A stretch of 64,000 nt of DNA from Syntrophomonadaceae bacterium (GTDB taxonomy: Bacteria > Bacillota > DSM-12270 > Thermacetogeniales > Thermacetogeniaceae): contig DULK01000093.1 of assembly GCA_012840385.1 (NCBI GenBank), positions 124,001 to 188,000 of the forward strand, read 5' to 3'. Each line of letters opens with the position of its first letter. Position 1 is the first letter of the stretch. Under the pieces are notes generated by a model. It was not told the origin of the DNA. It made no database searches and worked only from the letters and a program-made list of their open reading frames with translations. Of this stretch, positions 1 through 8,553 are shown piece after piece. Made by a program: the position numbers and the translations under genes.

Positions 1-126
1 TTTATGCAAGGAGGGGCGGAAGGCATTTTTACTGCCGGCGTTTGCGAAGGCCCCAAGGATATTCCTCAAACCATCGGACATGCCAAGGCAGCGGCAGGAC
101 AAGCTTACAGATACCTGTTCAGTTAA
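1..126 (+). CDS. HdrA-like protein, C-terminal end (partial)
   Basis: The window opens inside a reading frame that ends at TAA 124-126; its start lies outside. The visible 41 residues contain GIFTAGVCEGPKDIPQT followed by an alanine-rich helix (AKAAAGQA) and a short tail. This is the C-terminal signature of heterodisulfide reductase subunit A and relatives such as QmoA, which are FAD and iron-sulfur proteins that pass or bifurcate electrons in anaerobes. That the rest of the protein carries FAD and 4Fe-4S sites is expected from the family and cannot be seen here. A strong terminator follows directly, so this is the last gene of its operon. Family call from a short segment, hence moderate confidence. 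Confidence 0.6.
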   Translation, partial: FMQGGAEGIFTAGVCEGPKDIPQTIGHAKAAAGQAYRYLFS

Positions 127-143
127 CCAATGTGGCTCTTGCT

Positions 144-177
144 ACCCCCGGTCAGACAGACCGGGGGTTGTTCTTTT
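144..177 (+). terminator. Rho-independent terminator after the HdrA-like gene
   Basis: A 9-bp GC-rich stem (145-153 with 159-167) with a 5-base loop is followed by a T-rich run (TTGTTCTTTTTT). It lies 18 bases after the stop codon. Confidence 0.85.
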
Positions 178-247
178 TTCAGCATAACTTGTACACCTAC
201 AGAATAAAATTATACGAGATCATGCTGCTAGAGGCGGGGTGAGGTTA

Positions 248-859
248 ATGTCGCCAACTGACAACAATATGATCGGGAAGCAGATAGTTACAAAGATTGA
301 CGCTTTAATTGATGTGATAATGTCAGTATCTCTTCAAAATAAAGAAAGCAGGGAAGAATTGTATCGTCGGGGATGCGATCTTATACGTGAAGTATCGGTT
401 TTGTTGGAGAAATTTCTTGGAACCAGCGAGTACTATATTAAGCAAGCTATACAGGAATTGGTTAAACAAAGGCTACCGGTTAACGAGTCGCTTGTTGAAG
501 ACTTCTTTGATATTTTAGAAAAGATGCTATTCTATGAAGCACCTCTATCAGCGGAGTCAACCAGCGGGAAAATTTCTTTTACTGCTACTTGTGATGATTT
601 GCAGCGGGCACTCTCCTTTCTTTTTCCAAATACCAGAATTATAAAGAATTGCAGGTTCCAGGGGGTTGACCTGGAGTATTATATTCCGTCCTGCAAGCTT
701 GCAGTTGTAAATGCTGCTAAAGAAAAATGTCTTCAGGCACGAAAAGACTATATTTGCAAAAGCCATGGAATTCAATTAATTCGCGTAGATCCCCAAAAAT
801 TGACCGGTTACCGGGAAATTATAAGGCATATCAAAAGAGAGTTGCGGCAATTCTCTTGA
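248..859 (+). CDS. Hypothetical protein with possible degenerate nuclease-like C-terminus
   Basis: The ATG at 248 is preferred because the purine-rich GAGGCGGGG at 231-239 sits about 8 bases upstream; an in-frame GTG at 239 overlaps that site. The product is about 203 residues. The first half is helical and charged. The last 60 residues (around DLEYYIPSCKLAVV, then an LxxR-x-D strand and a helix) follow the strand-helix-strand order of small VSR/DUF559-type endonuclease folds, but the acidic residue normally found in the core strand is missing, so if the fold is right the site is probably inactive. I do not recognise the family and give no function. It stands alone between a terminator and the T-box leader of the next gene. 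Confidence 0.6.
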   Translation: MSPTDNNMIGKQIVTKIDALIDVIMSVSLQNKESREELYRRGCDLIREVSVLLEKFLGTSEYYIKQAIQELVKQRLPVNESLVEDFFDILEKMLFYEAPLSAESTSGKISFTATCDDLQRALSFLFPNTRIIKNCRFQGVDLEYYIPSCKLAVVNAAKEKCLQARKDYICKSHGIQLIRVDPQKLTGYREIIRHIKRELRQFS

Positions 860-878
860 AAAATTACAGCAACAAATA

Positions 879-907
879 TTGACATTAGAAATGTGGGGTG
901 GTAGTAT
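879..907 (+). promoter_or_regulatory. Likely sigma-A promoter for the T-box leader
   Basis: TTGACA at 879-884, a 17-base spacer, and TAGTAT at 902-907. It lies just upstream of the T-box leader and downstream of the previous stop codon. Confidence 0.6.
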
Positions 908-924
908 TGACTAAAATAATCCTT

Positions 925-1162
925 ATGGATCCTGTGATGGGGAAGAGTAAGTGAGGCGCTGTTTTATAGCGAGCCAGTGGATATGGTGGAAGGCTGGTAA
1001 ACAGCACACTGAAGGCCGCCCCGGAGGTATCTACTGAAAGGAAAGTGTTCCGAGTAGGTATGATCGGTTCCTCACCGGTATAAGAGGTAGAGTTGGATCC
1101 TCGAGAGGATCAACTAGGGTGGTACCGCGGGAGAAACCCCGTCCCTTGGGACGGGGTTTTTT
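925..1162 (+). promoter_or_regulatory. T-box leader (tRNA-sensing riboswitch) with terminator
   Basis: The conserved T-box AGGGTGGTACCGCGG is at 1116-1130 and is followed by a terminator hairpin (about 1134-1159, AAACCCCGTCCC paired with GGGACGGGGTTTT) and a T run. Upstream, Stem I can be drawn: an AGTA / GAA loop-E pair brackets the specifier loop (AGTA at 945-948, GAA at 1011-1013), GCTGTTT (958-964) pairs with AAACAGC (999-1005), and the distal part carries GCGAGCC and GGTGGAA. Uncharged tRNA would favour the antiterminator and switch on the downstream aminotransferase. The specifier cannot be read with certainty: the usual register gives CAC at 1005-1007, but TGGT in the T-box bulge predicts a tRNA with A73, which does not fit histidine. 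Presence of a T-box is certain; the amino acid is open. Confidence 0.92.
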
Positions 1163-1223
1163 ATTTTACTTTTTACCGGTCAGATTTTTATATATTCACC
1201 TCAGAAAGGAAGGATGGTGCCTC

Positions 1224-2405
1224 ATGCAAGAAGCATTTATTTCACGAATTGTCCGGGGACTCCCCAGTTCGGGAATCAGGAAATTTTTCGATTTAATTGC
1301 CGGGAGCGAAGGGATCATTTCGTTGGGGGTGGGGGAACCCGACTATATAACACCTGATTTGATAAGAGCGGCCTGCATCGAGGCGTTGAGAATGGGAATC
1401 ACAAAATACACCTCCAATTGCGGCCTGATGGAACTGCGCCATGAAATAGCTAATTACCTTGCAAACAGGTTTGGATTGAACTACCGGCCCGATCAAATTC
1501 TTGTTACAGTTGGAGTGAGCGAGGCAGCGGACCTTGCCCTGCGAGCCATTATAAATCCGGGCGATGAAATACTCATTCCCGAGCCCTGCTACGTATCGTA
1601 TAGCCCCTGCACTGCCATAGCCGGCGGCATCCCGGTGATGATTCCCACCCGGTATGAGGATGAGTTTCGTTTAAAGAAGAAAGAACTGCTTGCTCATATT
1701 ACAGAGAGAAGTAAGGCCATACTCCTCTCATATCCAAATAACCCCACCGGTTCGATCATGACCTTAGAAGACTTGACGGAGATCGCACAGATAGCCGAAA
1801 AATATAATTTACTGGTTATATCAGACGAGGTTTATGCGGAATTAACTTACGAAACCAAACATATAAGCATTGCTTCCCTACCGGGCATGGCGGAAAGAAC
1901 TATCCTGTTAAACGGTTTCTCCAAGGCTTTTTCCATGACGGGTTGGAGGTTGGGGTTTGCCACCGGTCCGAAAGAAATTATAGATGCTATGCTGAAGATA
2001 CACCAGTATACAATGCTTTGCGCGCCGTCGATAAGCCAGTACGCAGCTATTACGGCACTCCGGGAGGGATATCGATTCATTGATGAGATGGTGGCCGAAT
2101 ACAATAAGCGACGGAAGTTGATTGTAAACGGCTTAAAACAGATTGGCCTACCCTGTTTGGAACCAAAGGGCGCGTTCTACGTGTTCCCGAGTATTAAACA
2201 TACCGGTATGACTTCTGAAGAGTTCTGTGAACGCCTGCTTTTTGAGGAGAAGGTAGCGGTTGTTCCTGGAAATGCTTTCGGAAAGAGCGGAGAGGGCTTT
2301 GTCCGCTGCTGTTATGCTGCTTCTTACAGCGAAATTGAAGAGGCTTTAGAAAGAATTGATCGCTTCTTGAGACGTTACCGCCAGCCCAATGCAGCGGTGC
2401 TGTAA
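1224..2405 (+). CDS. Class I/II PLP-dependent aminotransferase
   Basis: About 393 residues, starting at ATG 1224 behind AAGGAAGG (1207-1214). It is a fold-type I aminotransferase of the PatA/AraT-like branch: SYPNNPTG binds cofactor and substrate carboxylate, NGFSKAFSMTGWRLG carries the Schiff-base lysine, and a late FVRCCYAAS segment supplies the substrate arginine. The family moves amino groups between amino acids and 2-oxo acids, commonly aromatic or branched-chain amino acids or aspartate. The substrate cannot be read from the sequence, but control by a T-box leader shows that expression follows the charging of one tRNA, so it should make or recycle that amino acid. It faces a convergent gene whose stop lies 18 bases away. 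Confidence 0.9.
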   Translation: MQEAFISRIVRGLPSSGIRKFFDLIAGSEGIISLGVGEPDYITPDLIRAACIEALRMGITKYTSNCGLMELRHEIANYLANRFGLNYRPDQILVTVGVSEAADLALRAIINPGDEILIPEPCYVSYSPCTAIAGGIPVMIPTRYEDEFRLKKKELLAHITERSKAILLSYPNNPTGSIMTLEDLTEIAQIAEKYNLLVISDEVYAELTYETKHISIASLPGMAERTILLNGFSKAFSMTGWRLGFATGPKEIIDAMLKIHQYTMLCAPSISQYAAITALREGYRFIDEMVAEYNKRRKLIVNGLKQIGLPCLEPKGAFYVFPSIKHTGMTSEEFCERLLFEEKVAVVPGNAFGKSGEGFVRCCYAASYSEIEEALERIDRFLRRYRQPNAAVL

Positions 2406-2423
2406 AGAATTTTATTGACAAAA

Positions 2424-3260
2424 CTAACAGTGGAGAGGTGTTCCCTCTCTATTATTTTTTGTAATTGCCAGTACTCTGCTTTCTTGATAACTTACGGCAA
2501 GCAATCGTCTGATGAAAGAATGTTTTGCCCAGGGAACTATTTCTCCGAGCGATATGTAAATCGCAAAGGCTTTTTTTGTATAGTCCTCGATAGGGTAAGT
2601 AAGTACAAAATGCTTGAGAGTTTGCAAGATATGCTTCTTTCTTGCCGTAACCAGCAGCTTCTCCAGGACAATTTCATCATCTTCGGTGAAGTGGTAAGTT
2701 GACAACGGTGTTTTAAAGCATTTAAGCTCATCTGTAGTGAAAATTACTGGTAAGAACTGAGGTAGTTCTGCCAATACGTCCGCTTTTTTCAGGTAAAAAG
2801 GCAGATTAACGAGCACCTCTTCCGGGCCAAAGGAAAGGTTCTCGTAGTTGAACTGTGTAATACGGAGCAAATTTAGGGCACGGAGCAAATTTGCCCTGGT
2901 TTGAGGGGATGTTTTTGGATTGTTAAGAGCATAGAGCATCGCCTCCCTACAGAGACAACGTACCTCCCTGGTGACAAAATGGATCGGTTCCGAATCGAAG
3001 CCTTGGTTCCGGCTGTCCCCTAGGTGTTGGATATATGGTATCAGACCATTCAAGATGTGGGGTACTTGGGGAAGGAAGAAAGAACGTAATTGTGAGAATG
3101 TTAAAAGTGTGGGATGGTTCTGATACATATTAAAGAAGGTTGCATCGAGGGTTTCTACCGGATTAGCATTAACAAAGTCTCGCCATCTTGACTGCAGGAA
3201 AGTTAAATCAGCCGAATTTGATTGCCAGGCGTTCAAAAGGGCATTTAATAGGTTTTGCAT
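2424..3260 (-). CDS. Hypothetical protein, 278 residues
   Basis: A single open frame on the minus strand starts at an ATG preceded by GAGGGG at normal spacing. The product is mostly helical, rich in Leu, Phe and Asn, with no signal peptide, no membrane span and no cysteine motif. A 12-base sequence is repeated in tandem inside the gene (about 2864-2875 and 2881-2892), giving the repeated NLLR in the middle of the protein. I do not recognise the family. It is convergent with the aminotransferase gene and transcribed away from the DnaD-like gene, so it is probably monocistronic. The clear ribosome site and length support a real gene. Confidence 0.65.
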   Translation of the reverse strand: MQNLLNALLNAWQSNSADLTFLQSRWRDFVNANPVETLDATFFNMYQNHPTLLTFSQLRSFFLPQVPHILNGLIPYIQHLGDSRNQGFDSEPIHFVTREVRCLCREAMLYALNNPKTSPQTRANLLRALNLLRITQFNYENLSFGPEEVLVNLPFYLKKADVLAELPQFLPVIFTTDELKCFKTPLSTYHFTEDDEIVLEKLLVTARKKHILQTLKHFVLTYPIEDYTKKAFAIYISLGEIVPWAKHSFIRRLLAVSYQESRVLAITKNNREGTPLHC

Positions 3261-3430
3261 AATTTCCCCTCACAGATGTTTAAAGTTACAATATCATTAT
3301 TCCCTTATAACCTTCTTTTATAAAGAAGAGTTAAACAAATGTTTAGTAATTAATTTGCTTCTTTTAGCAGGTTTTTTGGCAAGCACCGGATAATTATAGT
3401 TATAGGTGGTATGGTAAGGTGGTGTGTCCA

Positions 3431-4192
3431 ATGGAAGATGGTGGAAGGTTTTTACCCGCACTCTTTAGCAAAGATTTTTTTACAGCCGGTTTTACTTCAG
3501 TTCCTAATCTATTATTTAAATATTCACGAAGACTTAACTTAGAAAGTATCGACATACTGGTAATCATTGCTCTTTTATACTTTCAACAAACAGGGAAAAG
3601 AGAACCCGCTCTCAGTGAGTTTGCAATGGTTATAAACACGACCGAGGAAAAGATACAGGCGTCACTTGAAAGGATGAGGTATAAGGGTTTGTTAAACATT
3701 TCTGATAACGGCATGGATCCCACCGGGCTTTTTGAAAAAATTATGGACCTCTGGGCAATAGAAAAGATGCAGGCCCTCCAGGAAGGCTACAACGAGGTTG
3801 CTGCATCAAAAAAGGCAACCGAAAGAGTAGAAACACCCTATTTAGACAGTCTGATTTATGCTTTCGAGCAGGAATTTGGAAGAGCACTGACCCCGATCGA
3901 GTTCGATCAAATTAGTCATTGGAGCAGCATTGAGGGTTATTCGGAAGAACTCATTTTAGAAGCATTAAAGAGGGCGGTTTTGCAAGGAGTGTGTAATTTT
4001 AAATATATAGATAGAATTCTATCACACTGGGCAAAACAGAATCTTCGGACCGTCCGGGAAGTAAAGCAGTACGAAGAAAAATTCATCTCTCAGCGGCAAC
4101 TTAAAAGGGGTCGGAACCCCCAGGTTAGCGTTAGATGGGAAGAGAAAGAAGAAAAATACAAAGATTTATATGTAAACAGGTTGGATGACTGA
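3431..4192 (+). CDS. DnaD-domain replication protein
   Basis: About 253 residues; ATG 3431 is chosen because AAGGTGGTG lies just upstream, although GTG codons at 3419 and 3422 are in frame. The N-terminal part (about 1-100) is a winged-helix region (LLFKYSRRLNLESIDILVIIALL), and the C-terminal part (about 135-215) has the DnaD/DnaB_2 pattern, with the LTPIEFDQISHW helix and the FKYIDRIL-x-HW motif close to the end. DnaD proteins bind and remodel DNA during loading of the replicative helicase at origins or restart sites. The next gene, overlapping by eight bases, is a DnaC/DnaI-type ATPase, so the two probably form a helicase-loading pair. The basic tail fits DNA binding. Confidence 0.85.
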   Translation: MEDGGRFLPALFSKDFFTAGFTSVPNLLFKYSRRLNLESIDILVIIALLYFQQTGKREPALSEFAMVINTTEEKIQASLERMRYKGLLNISDNGMDPTGLFEKIMDLWAIEKMQALQEGYNEVAASKKATERVETPYLDSLIYAFEQEFGRALTPIEFDQISHWSSIEGYSEELILEALKRAVLQGVCNFKYIDRILSHWAKQNLRTVREVKQYEEKFISQRQLKRGRNPQVSVRWEEKEEKYKDLYVNRLDD

Positions 4193-4997
4193 AATGAAAC
4201 GGGTTGACGAGATCATTTGCAGTTTGAAGAAAATTATTGAGGTAAGAGAAAAGTCCCCGCATGAAGAAGGTCAGGATTATTTTAAGTGCAGCCTCTGCCG
4301 TGACCGGGGACTGATTTTTAAGGGCGATGTTGTAAGGGTTTGTCCTTGTGTAAAACAGCATTATTTAGAACTACGTTATCAGTATGCCAATATTACACCT
4401 GAGATAAAGGATTATAGTTTTGAAAGCTTTCGTTTGGATTATTACCAGGGAGGCTACCGGAAACAGGCTAACGCCGCATTAGAGGGTGCCCGGCAGTTCG
4501 TCAATGATTACCTTGAAAACCCACATACGCGTGGGCTTTTATTTACAGGAGATGTCGGTGCCGGGAAAACATACCTGGCTGGCGCTATTGCTAATTCCCT
4601 TTTGAAAAAGAATGTTAGGGTCCTTTTTCTGGTTGTACCCGATTTCTTGGACGAGTTAAGAGCCACCTATAATAAAGGGAATACCGGCGAAGGGTATGAG
4701 CCGGATGATGTTTCGCTGCTGCGCGGCGTTAGACAGGTGGATGTCTTGATCCTGGATGATTTAGGGGTGCATAATTACACCCCCTGGACATGCAATAAGT
4801 TATACTCCCTATTGAATTACCGATTGAATTACCAGCTTCCTGTAATCATCACAACAAACCTTTCGTTGGGCCAGCTTGATCAGTTTCTTGGAGAACGTAC
4901 CACTTCAAGGATTGTTCAGATGTGCCGTATTTATGAAATCCATGTAACAAAGGATATTCGCCATCAAAAAAACCTACACGGCCTTCAAAATAAATAA
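4185..4997 (+). CDS. DnaC/DnaI-type helicase-loader ATPase
   Basis: 270 residues, starting at ATG 4185 inside the end of the DnaD-like gene, which implies translational coupling. An N-terminal zinc-binding segment (CSLCRDRG, then VCPC, about residues 35-57) is followed by an AAA+ core: Walker A GDVGAGKT (about 123-130), Walker B VLILDDLG, a sensor-1 TTN, and a sensor-2-like arginine region near SRIVQMC. This order of zinc site and AAA+ domain is that of DnaI and DnaC-like loaders that deliver the hexameric helicase to DNA. With the DnaD-like neighbour it suggests replication initiation or restart. No phage genes adjoin it, so it is probably the host's own loader. Confidence 0.88.
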   Translation: MTEMKRVDEIICSLKKIIEVREKSPHEEGQDYFKCSLCRDRGLIFKGDVVRVCPCVKQHYLELRYQYANITPEIKDYSFESFRLDYYQGGYRKQANAALEGARQFVNDYLENPHTRGLLFTGDVGAGKTYLAGAIANSLLKKNVRVLFLVVPDFLDELRATYNKGNTGEGYEPDDVSLLRGVRQVDVLILDDLGVHNYTPWTCNKLYSLLNYRLNYQLPVIITTNLSLGQLDQFLGERTTSRIVQMCRIYEIHVTKDIRHQKNLHGLQNK

Positions 4998-5148
4998 ATT
5001 TCCAAGAGGATTTTATTAAGCTTTGCAGAATAAACGCAAACAGCTACCGGGGATGAATCTATGATCATTGGGCGCAGGCGCGGGAAATGCGAAATTAGGC
5101 TTTGTATCGGTCTGATTGCTGAAGAGAATAAATTGAGGAGGAAGTTGA

Positions 5149-6261
5149 ATGAGCAGTATCAAGGATCTGGGGCGCAAAGTGATTTTTTCGATTAGCCCTT
5201 ACGTTCCGGGAAAGCCCGTCGAAGAAGTGGAGCGTCAGTTAGGGATTACAGGTGTTATTAAACTGGCGTCGAACGAAAATCCCTTAGGGCCTTCGCCGAT
5301 GGCTGTTGATGCCATGAGACAGGCTCTTGGGCGTGTGAGCAATTATCCTGACAGCAACTGCTATTACCTGAAAAAAGAACTGGCATTGCACCTGGGATGC
5401 CGGGAAGATAACCTTGCTTTTGGAAACGGTTCTGATGAACTATTAAAACAGATTGCAGAAACCTTTCTTAATCCGGGGGATGAGGTCCTTTTTGCCCAAC
5501 CTTCCTTTTCGGAGTATGAATTTGTGGCCAGGGTTATGGACGCCAAGCCAATTGCAGTCCCGCTCAAGAATGATTTCACCTACGATTTAGACGCAATGCT
5601 GCAGAAAATTAATTCCCGCACCAAATTAATCTTTATCTGTAACCCGAACAACCCTACGGGAACCATAATTACAGCTTCAGAACTTTTTGATTTTATGAAT
5701 AAGGTGCCTGAAGGCGTCATCGTTATCCTCGACGAGGCATATCATGAGTATGTAACAGATCCCCTTTATCCTAATTCCCTTGAACTGATTGAACAGGGCA
5801 AAAACGTCATTATCCTGAGGACTTTCTCAAAGATTTACGGCCTCGCCGGATTGAGGATCGGTTACGGCATTGCCAGCCCCGAAATCATTTCAATGATACA
5901 GCGTGTGAGAGAACCATTCAACGTAAACCTGATGGCTCAGGAGGCAGCGAGGGCATCACTATACGATAAAGATCATCTTATGGAAAGCAAGAACTTGGTG
6001 ATTAGGGGGAGAGAGTATTTATACCGTGCATTTGACAAATTGGGTTTGAGATACATACCGACTCAGGCCAACTTTATATTTGTTGACGTCAATCGGGATT
6101 CGGTTACATTATTTAATTCCTTGCTGAGGCAAGGGGTTATTGTGAGGACCGGGGATATTTTCGGGTATCCAAGTTATATCAGGGTTACTATAGGAACACC
6201 GGAACAGAATGAACGTTTCATTAACTGTTTGGAGAGAGCGCTTAATGAGGTGTGTTCTTAG
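5149..6261 (+). CDS. hisC: Histidinol-phosphate aminotransferase
   Basis: 370 residues from ATG 5149, behind GAGGAGG. It is a fold-type I PLP enzyme with the HisC pattern: KLASNENPLGPSP near the N-terminus, NPNNPTGT, LDEAYHEY for the pyridine-binding Asp and Tyr, and RTFSKIYGLAGLRIGYG with the catalytic lysine. HisC converts histidinol phosphate and 2-oxoglutarate to imidazole acetol phosphate and glutamate; in many Firmicutes a stand-alone copy also acts on aromatic 2-oxo acids. No other his genes are nearby, so its main substrate may be broader than histidine. It overlaps the next small gene by one base (TAGTG), showing an operon. Confidence 0.88.
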   Translation: MSSIKDLGRKVIFSISPYVPGKPVEEVERQLGITGVIKLASNENPLGPSPMAVDAMRQALGRVSNYPDSNCYYLKKELALHLGCREDNLAFGNGSDELLKQIAETFLNPGDEVLFAQPSFSEYEFVARVMDAKPIAVPLKNDFTYDLDAMLQKINSRTKLIFICNPNNPTGTIITASELFDFMNKVPEGVIVILDEAYHEYVTDPLYPNSLELIEQGKNVIILRTFSKIYGLAGLRIGYGIASPEIISMIQRVREPFNVNLMAQEAARASLYDKDHLMESKNLVIRGREYLYRAFDKLGLRYIPTQANFIFVDVNRDSVTLFNSLLRQGVIVRTGDIFGYPSYIRVTIGTPEQNERFINCLERALNEVCS

Positions 6262-6434
6262 TGGAAGTGCGCTGTATGATGTGCGGAAAAAAGGTAGTGA
6301 TCACTGAGGTTCATAAGGACTATGAAAAGTTCGTGAAACAGGGACAGGAGAAGATCGTTTTTTTCTGCGAAATGTGCGCCAACAGGCTTCAAAAGGACGC
6401 TCTTGACTACAATAAGCCTAAAAAACCCATTTAA
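6261..6434 (+). CDS. Small metal-binding protein, DUF2197/YlaI type
   Basis: 57 residues from a GTG that overlaps the last base of the hisC stop codon; GAGGTG at 6247-6252 is the ribosome site. An in-frame GTG at 6252 is a less likely start. Two CxxC pairs (CMMCGK near the start and CEMCANR in the second half) predict one bound zinc. The length, the paired CxxC and the basic tail match the DUF2197 (YlaI) family, whose role is unknown. A terminator follows. Confidence 0.75.
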   Translation: MEVRCMMCGKKVVITEVHKDYEKFVKQGQEKIVFFCEMCANRLQKDALDYNKPKKPI

Positions 6435-6496
6435 CCCGTCACCATCAGACAGTTTTTAGGTAGCTGTCGAAGAAGAGGAATAAATATAATCATTAA

Positions 6497-6527
6497 AATC
6501 AGGTTGATAAACAACCTGATTTTTTTG
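6497..6527 (+). terminator. Rho-independent terminator after the hisC operon
   Basis: AATCAGGTTG pairs with CAACCTGATT across a short ATAAA loop and is followed by seven T residues. Confidence 0.85.
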
Positions 6528-6647
6528 ATCTAAAAAAATTTTGGCTTAAAATTGGAAACGACACTTATTGCCATAATTTCCGAAGGATTCCACTATGGCT
6601 GGAGAGAATTTTTCGTACATATTCTATCAGTAAGGAGGTCAAGCTGA

Positions 6648-7541
6648 GTGGGCAAGGCTAAACAAGAACGAAAACTTTCATTTGAAGATGATTTCACTCG
6701 GGGGAAAGAGGACGATCTTTCATGGGAGTTTGATGAGCATTTCTTTCGAGAGGATGAATCAAAGAAGATAAATGAACTTAAAGAAAGGTTGCACAGGATC
6801 GAAGAAGAAAATATAGAAAAAAACAGGTTAATCAACAACCAGCGAAAACAGTTGGACGAAGCCTTACGGTCACTGGAAGAAAAGGAAAGGATGTACCATG
6901 AATCACAGATTTTGATAAAAACAATGGAGGCCAACCTTAACCAGCTAGAGGGTGAACGGAGACAGTTCTTGTCCAAAATCGAAGAGTTCAGCAAAGAAGT
7001 GGCCAGCTTGCAGGACAAGTGTACGCTGTATGAAGAAGATATAAAAAATCTGACGGGCCAATTGAAATCGCGAACGCAGGAAAACATTCTCCTGAACAAA
7101 GAAAACAAGGACCTGCAGAGAGTTAACAATCAGTTAAGGGAAACAATCACCCTTTTGGAGGAAAAGGTGCGGAGCCTGGAACGTGAATTATCCCAGGCCG
7201 AGCCTGCGAAAGAAGAAATGGAGAAGAAATTCACCCGGGCTCTGGATAGCCTGCGCAATGAAGTCAAAGCGAAACACCAGGAGATTGTAAAACTAACCAA
7301 GGAGATCACGGACCTCAGAAAATCACAGCAGGACCTGCAGCGTGTTAATGAAAATTTAGAGCTTGAACTTGACATGCTGAACACCACAAATGTTTCATTA
7401 CAGAAAAAGATTGAAAAATTAACTTTGCAGAACAGCATTATGGAACGAAAACTTCAGAACCGGCTTGTTCGTTTTGTGCTTGCTGTATGTGGAATTATCG
7501 GTTTCAATCCGGAACGCAGAACGAAAAGCATGGGGGTCTAG
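6648..7541 (+). CDS. Long coiled-coil protein with C-terminal hydrophobic segment
   Basis: 297 residues from GTG 6648, behind a full AAGGAGGTC site. From about residue 35 to 265 the sequence is an almost unbroken heptad-type coiled coil rich in Glu, Lys, Arg, Gln and Leu. The last 30 residues include a hydrophobic stretch (LVRFVLAVCGIIGF) followed by basic residues, which could anchor it to the membrane. Such architecture suits a structural or tethering role, but nothing identifies a function and I do not recognise a family. Genes on both sides have their own signals, so it appears monocistronic. The opposite strand is open over part of the gene, but only as an effect of the Glu/Lys-rich codons. 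Confidence 0.75.
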   Translation: MGKAKQERKLSFEDDFTRGKEDDLSWEFDEHFFREDESKKINELKERLHRIEEENIEKNRLINNQRKQLDEALRSLEEKERMYHESQILIKTMEANLNQLEGERRQFLSKIEEFSKEVASLQDKCTLYEEDIKNLTGQLKSRTQENILLNKENKDLQRVNNQLRETITLLEEKVRSLERELSQAEPAKEEMEKKFTRALDSLRNEVKAKHQEIVKLTKEITDLRKSQQDLQRVNENLELELDMLNTTNVSLQKKIEKLTLQNSIMERKLQNRLVRFVLAVCGIIGFNPERRTKSMGV

Positions 7542-7568
7542 GATAATCTAAAGGAGCAGATAAAAAAA

Positions 7569-7643
7569 TGGCGCGCCCGGCAGGAATCGAACCTGCGCAC
7601 CTGGCTCCGGAGGCCAGCGCTCTATCCCCTGAGCTACGGGCGC
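7569..7643 (-). tRNA. tRNA-Arg (anticodon CCG)
   Basis: A full cloverleaf can be drawn on the minus strand: acceptor GCGCCCG with CGGGCGC, a D-arm starting TAGCTCAG, anticodon stem CTGGC/GCCAG with loop CTCCGGA (anticodon CCG, reading CGG), a T-arm with GGTTCGATTCC, discriminator G and an encoded CCA. Confidence 0.96.
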
Positions 7644-7789
7644 TTACGCTACTATTTTAATCTGAGCAGAAAGAAATGTCAAACTGTATCCTCTTCCACC
7701 GGTGAGAGATTACTGCATATGAAGCAGGAACACGCCTTGTTATTAGCGAATCTTAAACTTAACAAGCTTAAAAGAAAAGGGGATTTGGT

Positions 7790-8446
7790 ATGAACCAGGA
7801 TAAAAATAGGTTAAATCAGAACAAGGGCTATATGAACTGGGAGACAACCTTGGAATTAGCCCAAAAAGTATTTGCTGAAAAGAAACCATACGAACTGGCA
7901 TATCGGGTGAATGTTAAATACAACGAAACAGAAAATGAATTTATATTACCATTTTTAAACAAGGAGTATCATGTCAAATATCCCAGCGGGGAAGTTTATA
8001 AGCCCGGAGGGGAGGATATTCCAATCGTAAATAAAATACTTATTCTTCACTATTTAAACTCATCCAAAGGCACACCTCTGAAAAATAAGTGGATTTCATT
8101 CAAGGAGCTTCCTTCCGGTCAAATTTATGTTGATCCCTTTCATAACAGAGCAATCCGTCCTCTTGTAACTATATTTGGGGAAAGGCCTGAGCAGATGGTT
8201 AAAGCAGGTATAGCAATGGGGGGAAAAGAGGAAAAAATGGGGGATGGGAGCGTAGTAATCCCGGCCTTTCCTCTGGTTCCGGTAGCCTATGTCATTTGGA
8301 GGGGAGATGATGAGTTTCCACCTTCCGGAACTATCCTTTTTGATGAATCGGCACCCGACCATCTGCCAACCGAGGACTATGCAGTGCTCGCCAGCACTCT
8401 TGTTTTTGAAATGAAGAAAACGGCGGAGATAGTAAATCGAACTTAA
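7790..8446 (+). CDS. DUF3786-family protein
   Basis: 218 residues from ATG 7790, behind AAAGGGGA. The features that point to DUF3786 are an N-terminal helix with WETTLELAQKVFA, a central LHYLNSSKGTPLKNKWISFKE segment, and a C-terminal ALPVAY-like strand, here FPLVPVAYVIWRGDDEFPPSG. It is soluble, with no metal motif or signal peptide. The family is found mainly in anaerobic bacteria and archaea, often near corrinoid or one-carbon genes, but no such genes are adjacent here. The function is unknown. It is followed by the tiny spoVM-like gene, about 100 bases away and with its own ribosome site. Confidence 0.8.
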   Translation: MNQDKNRLNQNKGYMNWETTLELAQKVFAEKKPYELAYRVNVKYNETENEFILPFLNKEYHVKYPSGEVYKPGGEDIPIVNKILILHYLNSSKGTPLKNKWISFKELPSGQIYVDPFHNRAIRPLVTIFGERPEQMVKAGIAMGGKEEKMGDGSVVIPAFPLVPVAYVIWRGDDEFPPSGTILFDESAPDHLPTEDYAVLASTLVFEMKKTAEIVNRT

Positions 8447-8553
8447 TTGAGGAACCTTCATTCCTTATTTTAGAGGATTTTTTGTTGGCCGAACACTTTT
8501 TATCTACCGGTTGAATATAATGGGGAGGAAAAATGAAATGGAGAGGTGTCAAG

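Noticed and set aside
6593-7129. 178-codon Ser/Phe/Leu-rich minus-strand frame
   Set aside because: Antisense of the Glu/Lys-rich coiled coil; GAA/AAG codons read back as TTC/CTT, giving a false open frame.
8096-8461. 121-codon minus-strand frame
   Set aside because: Antisense to the DUF3786 gene, no motif.
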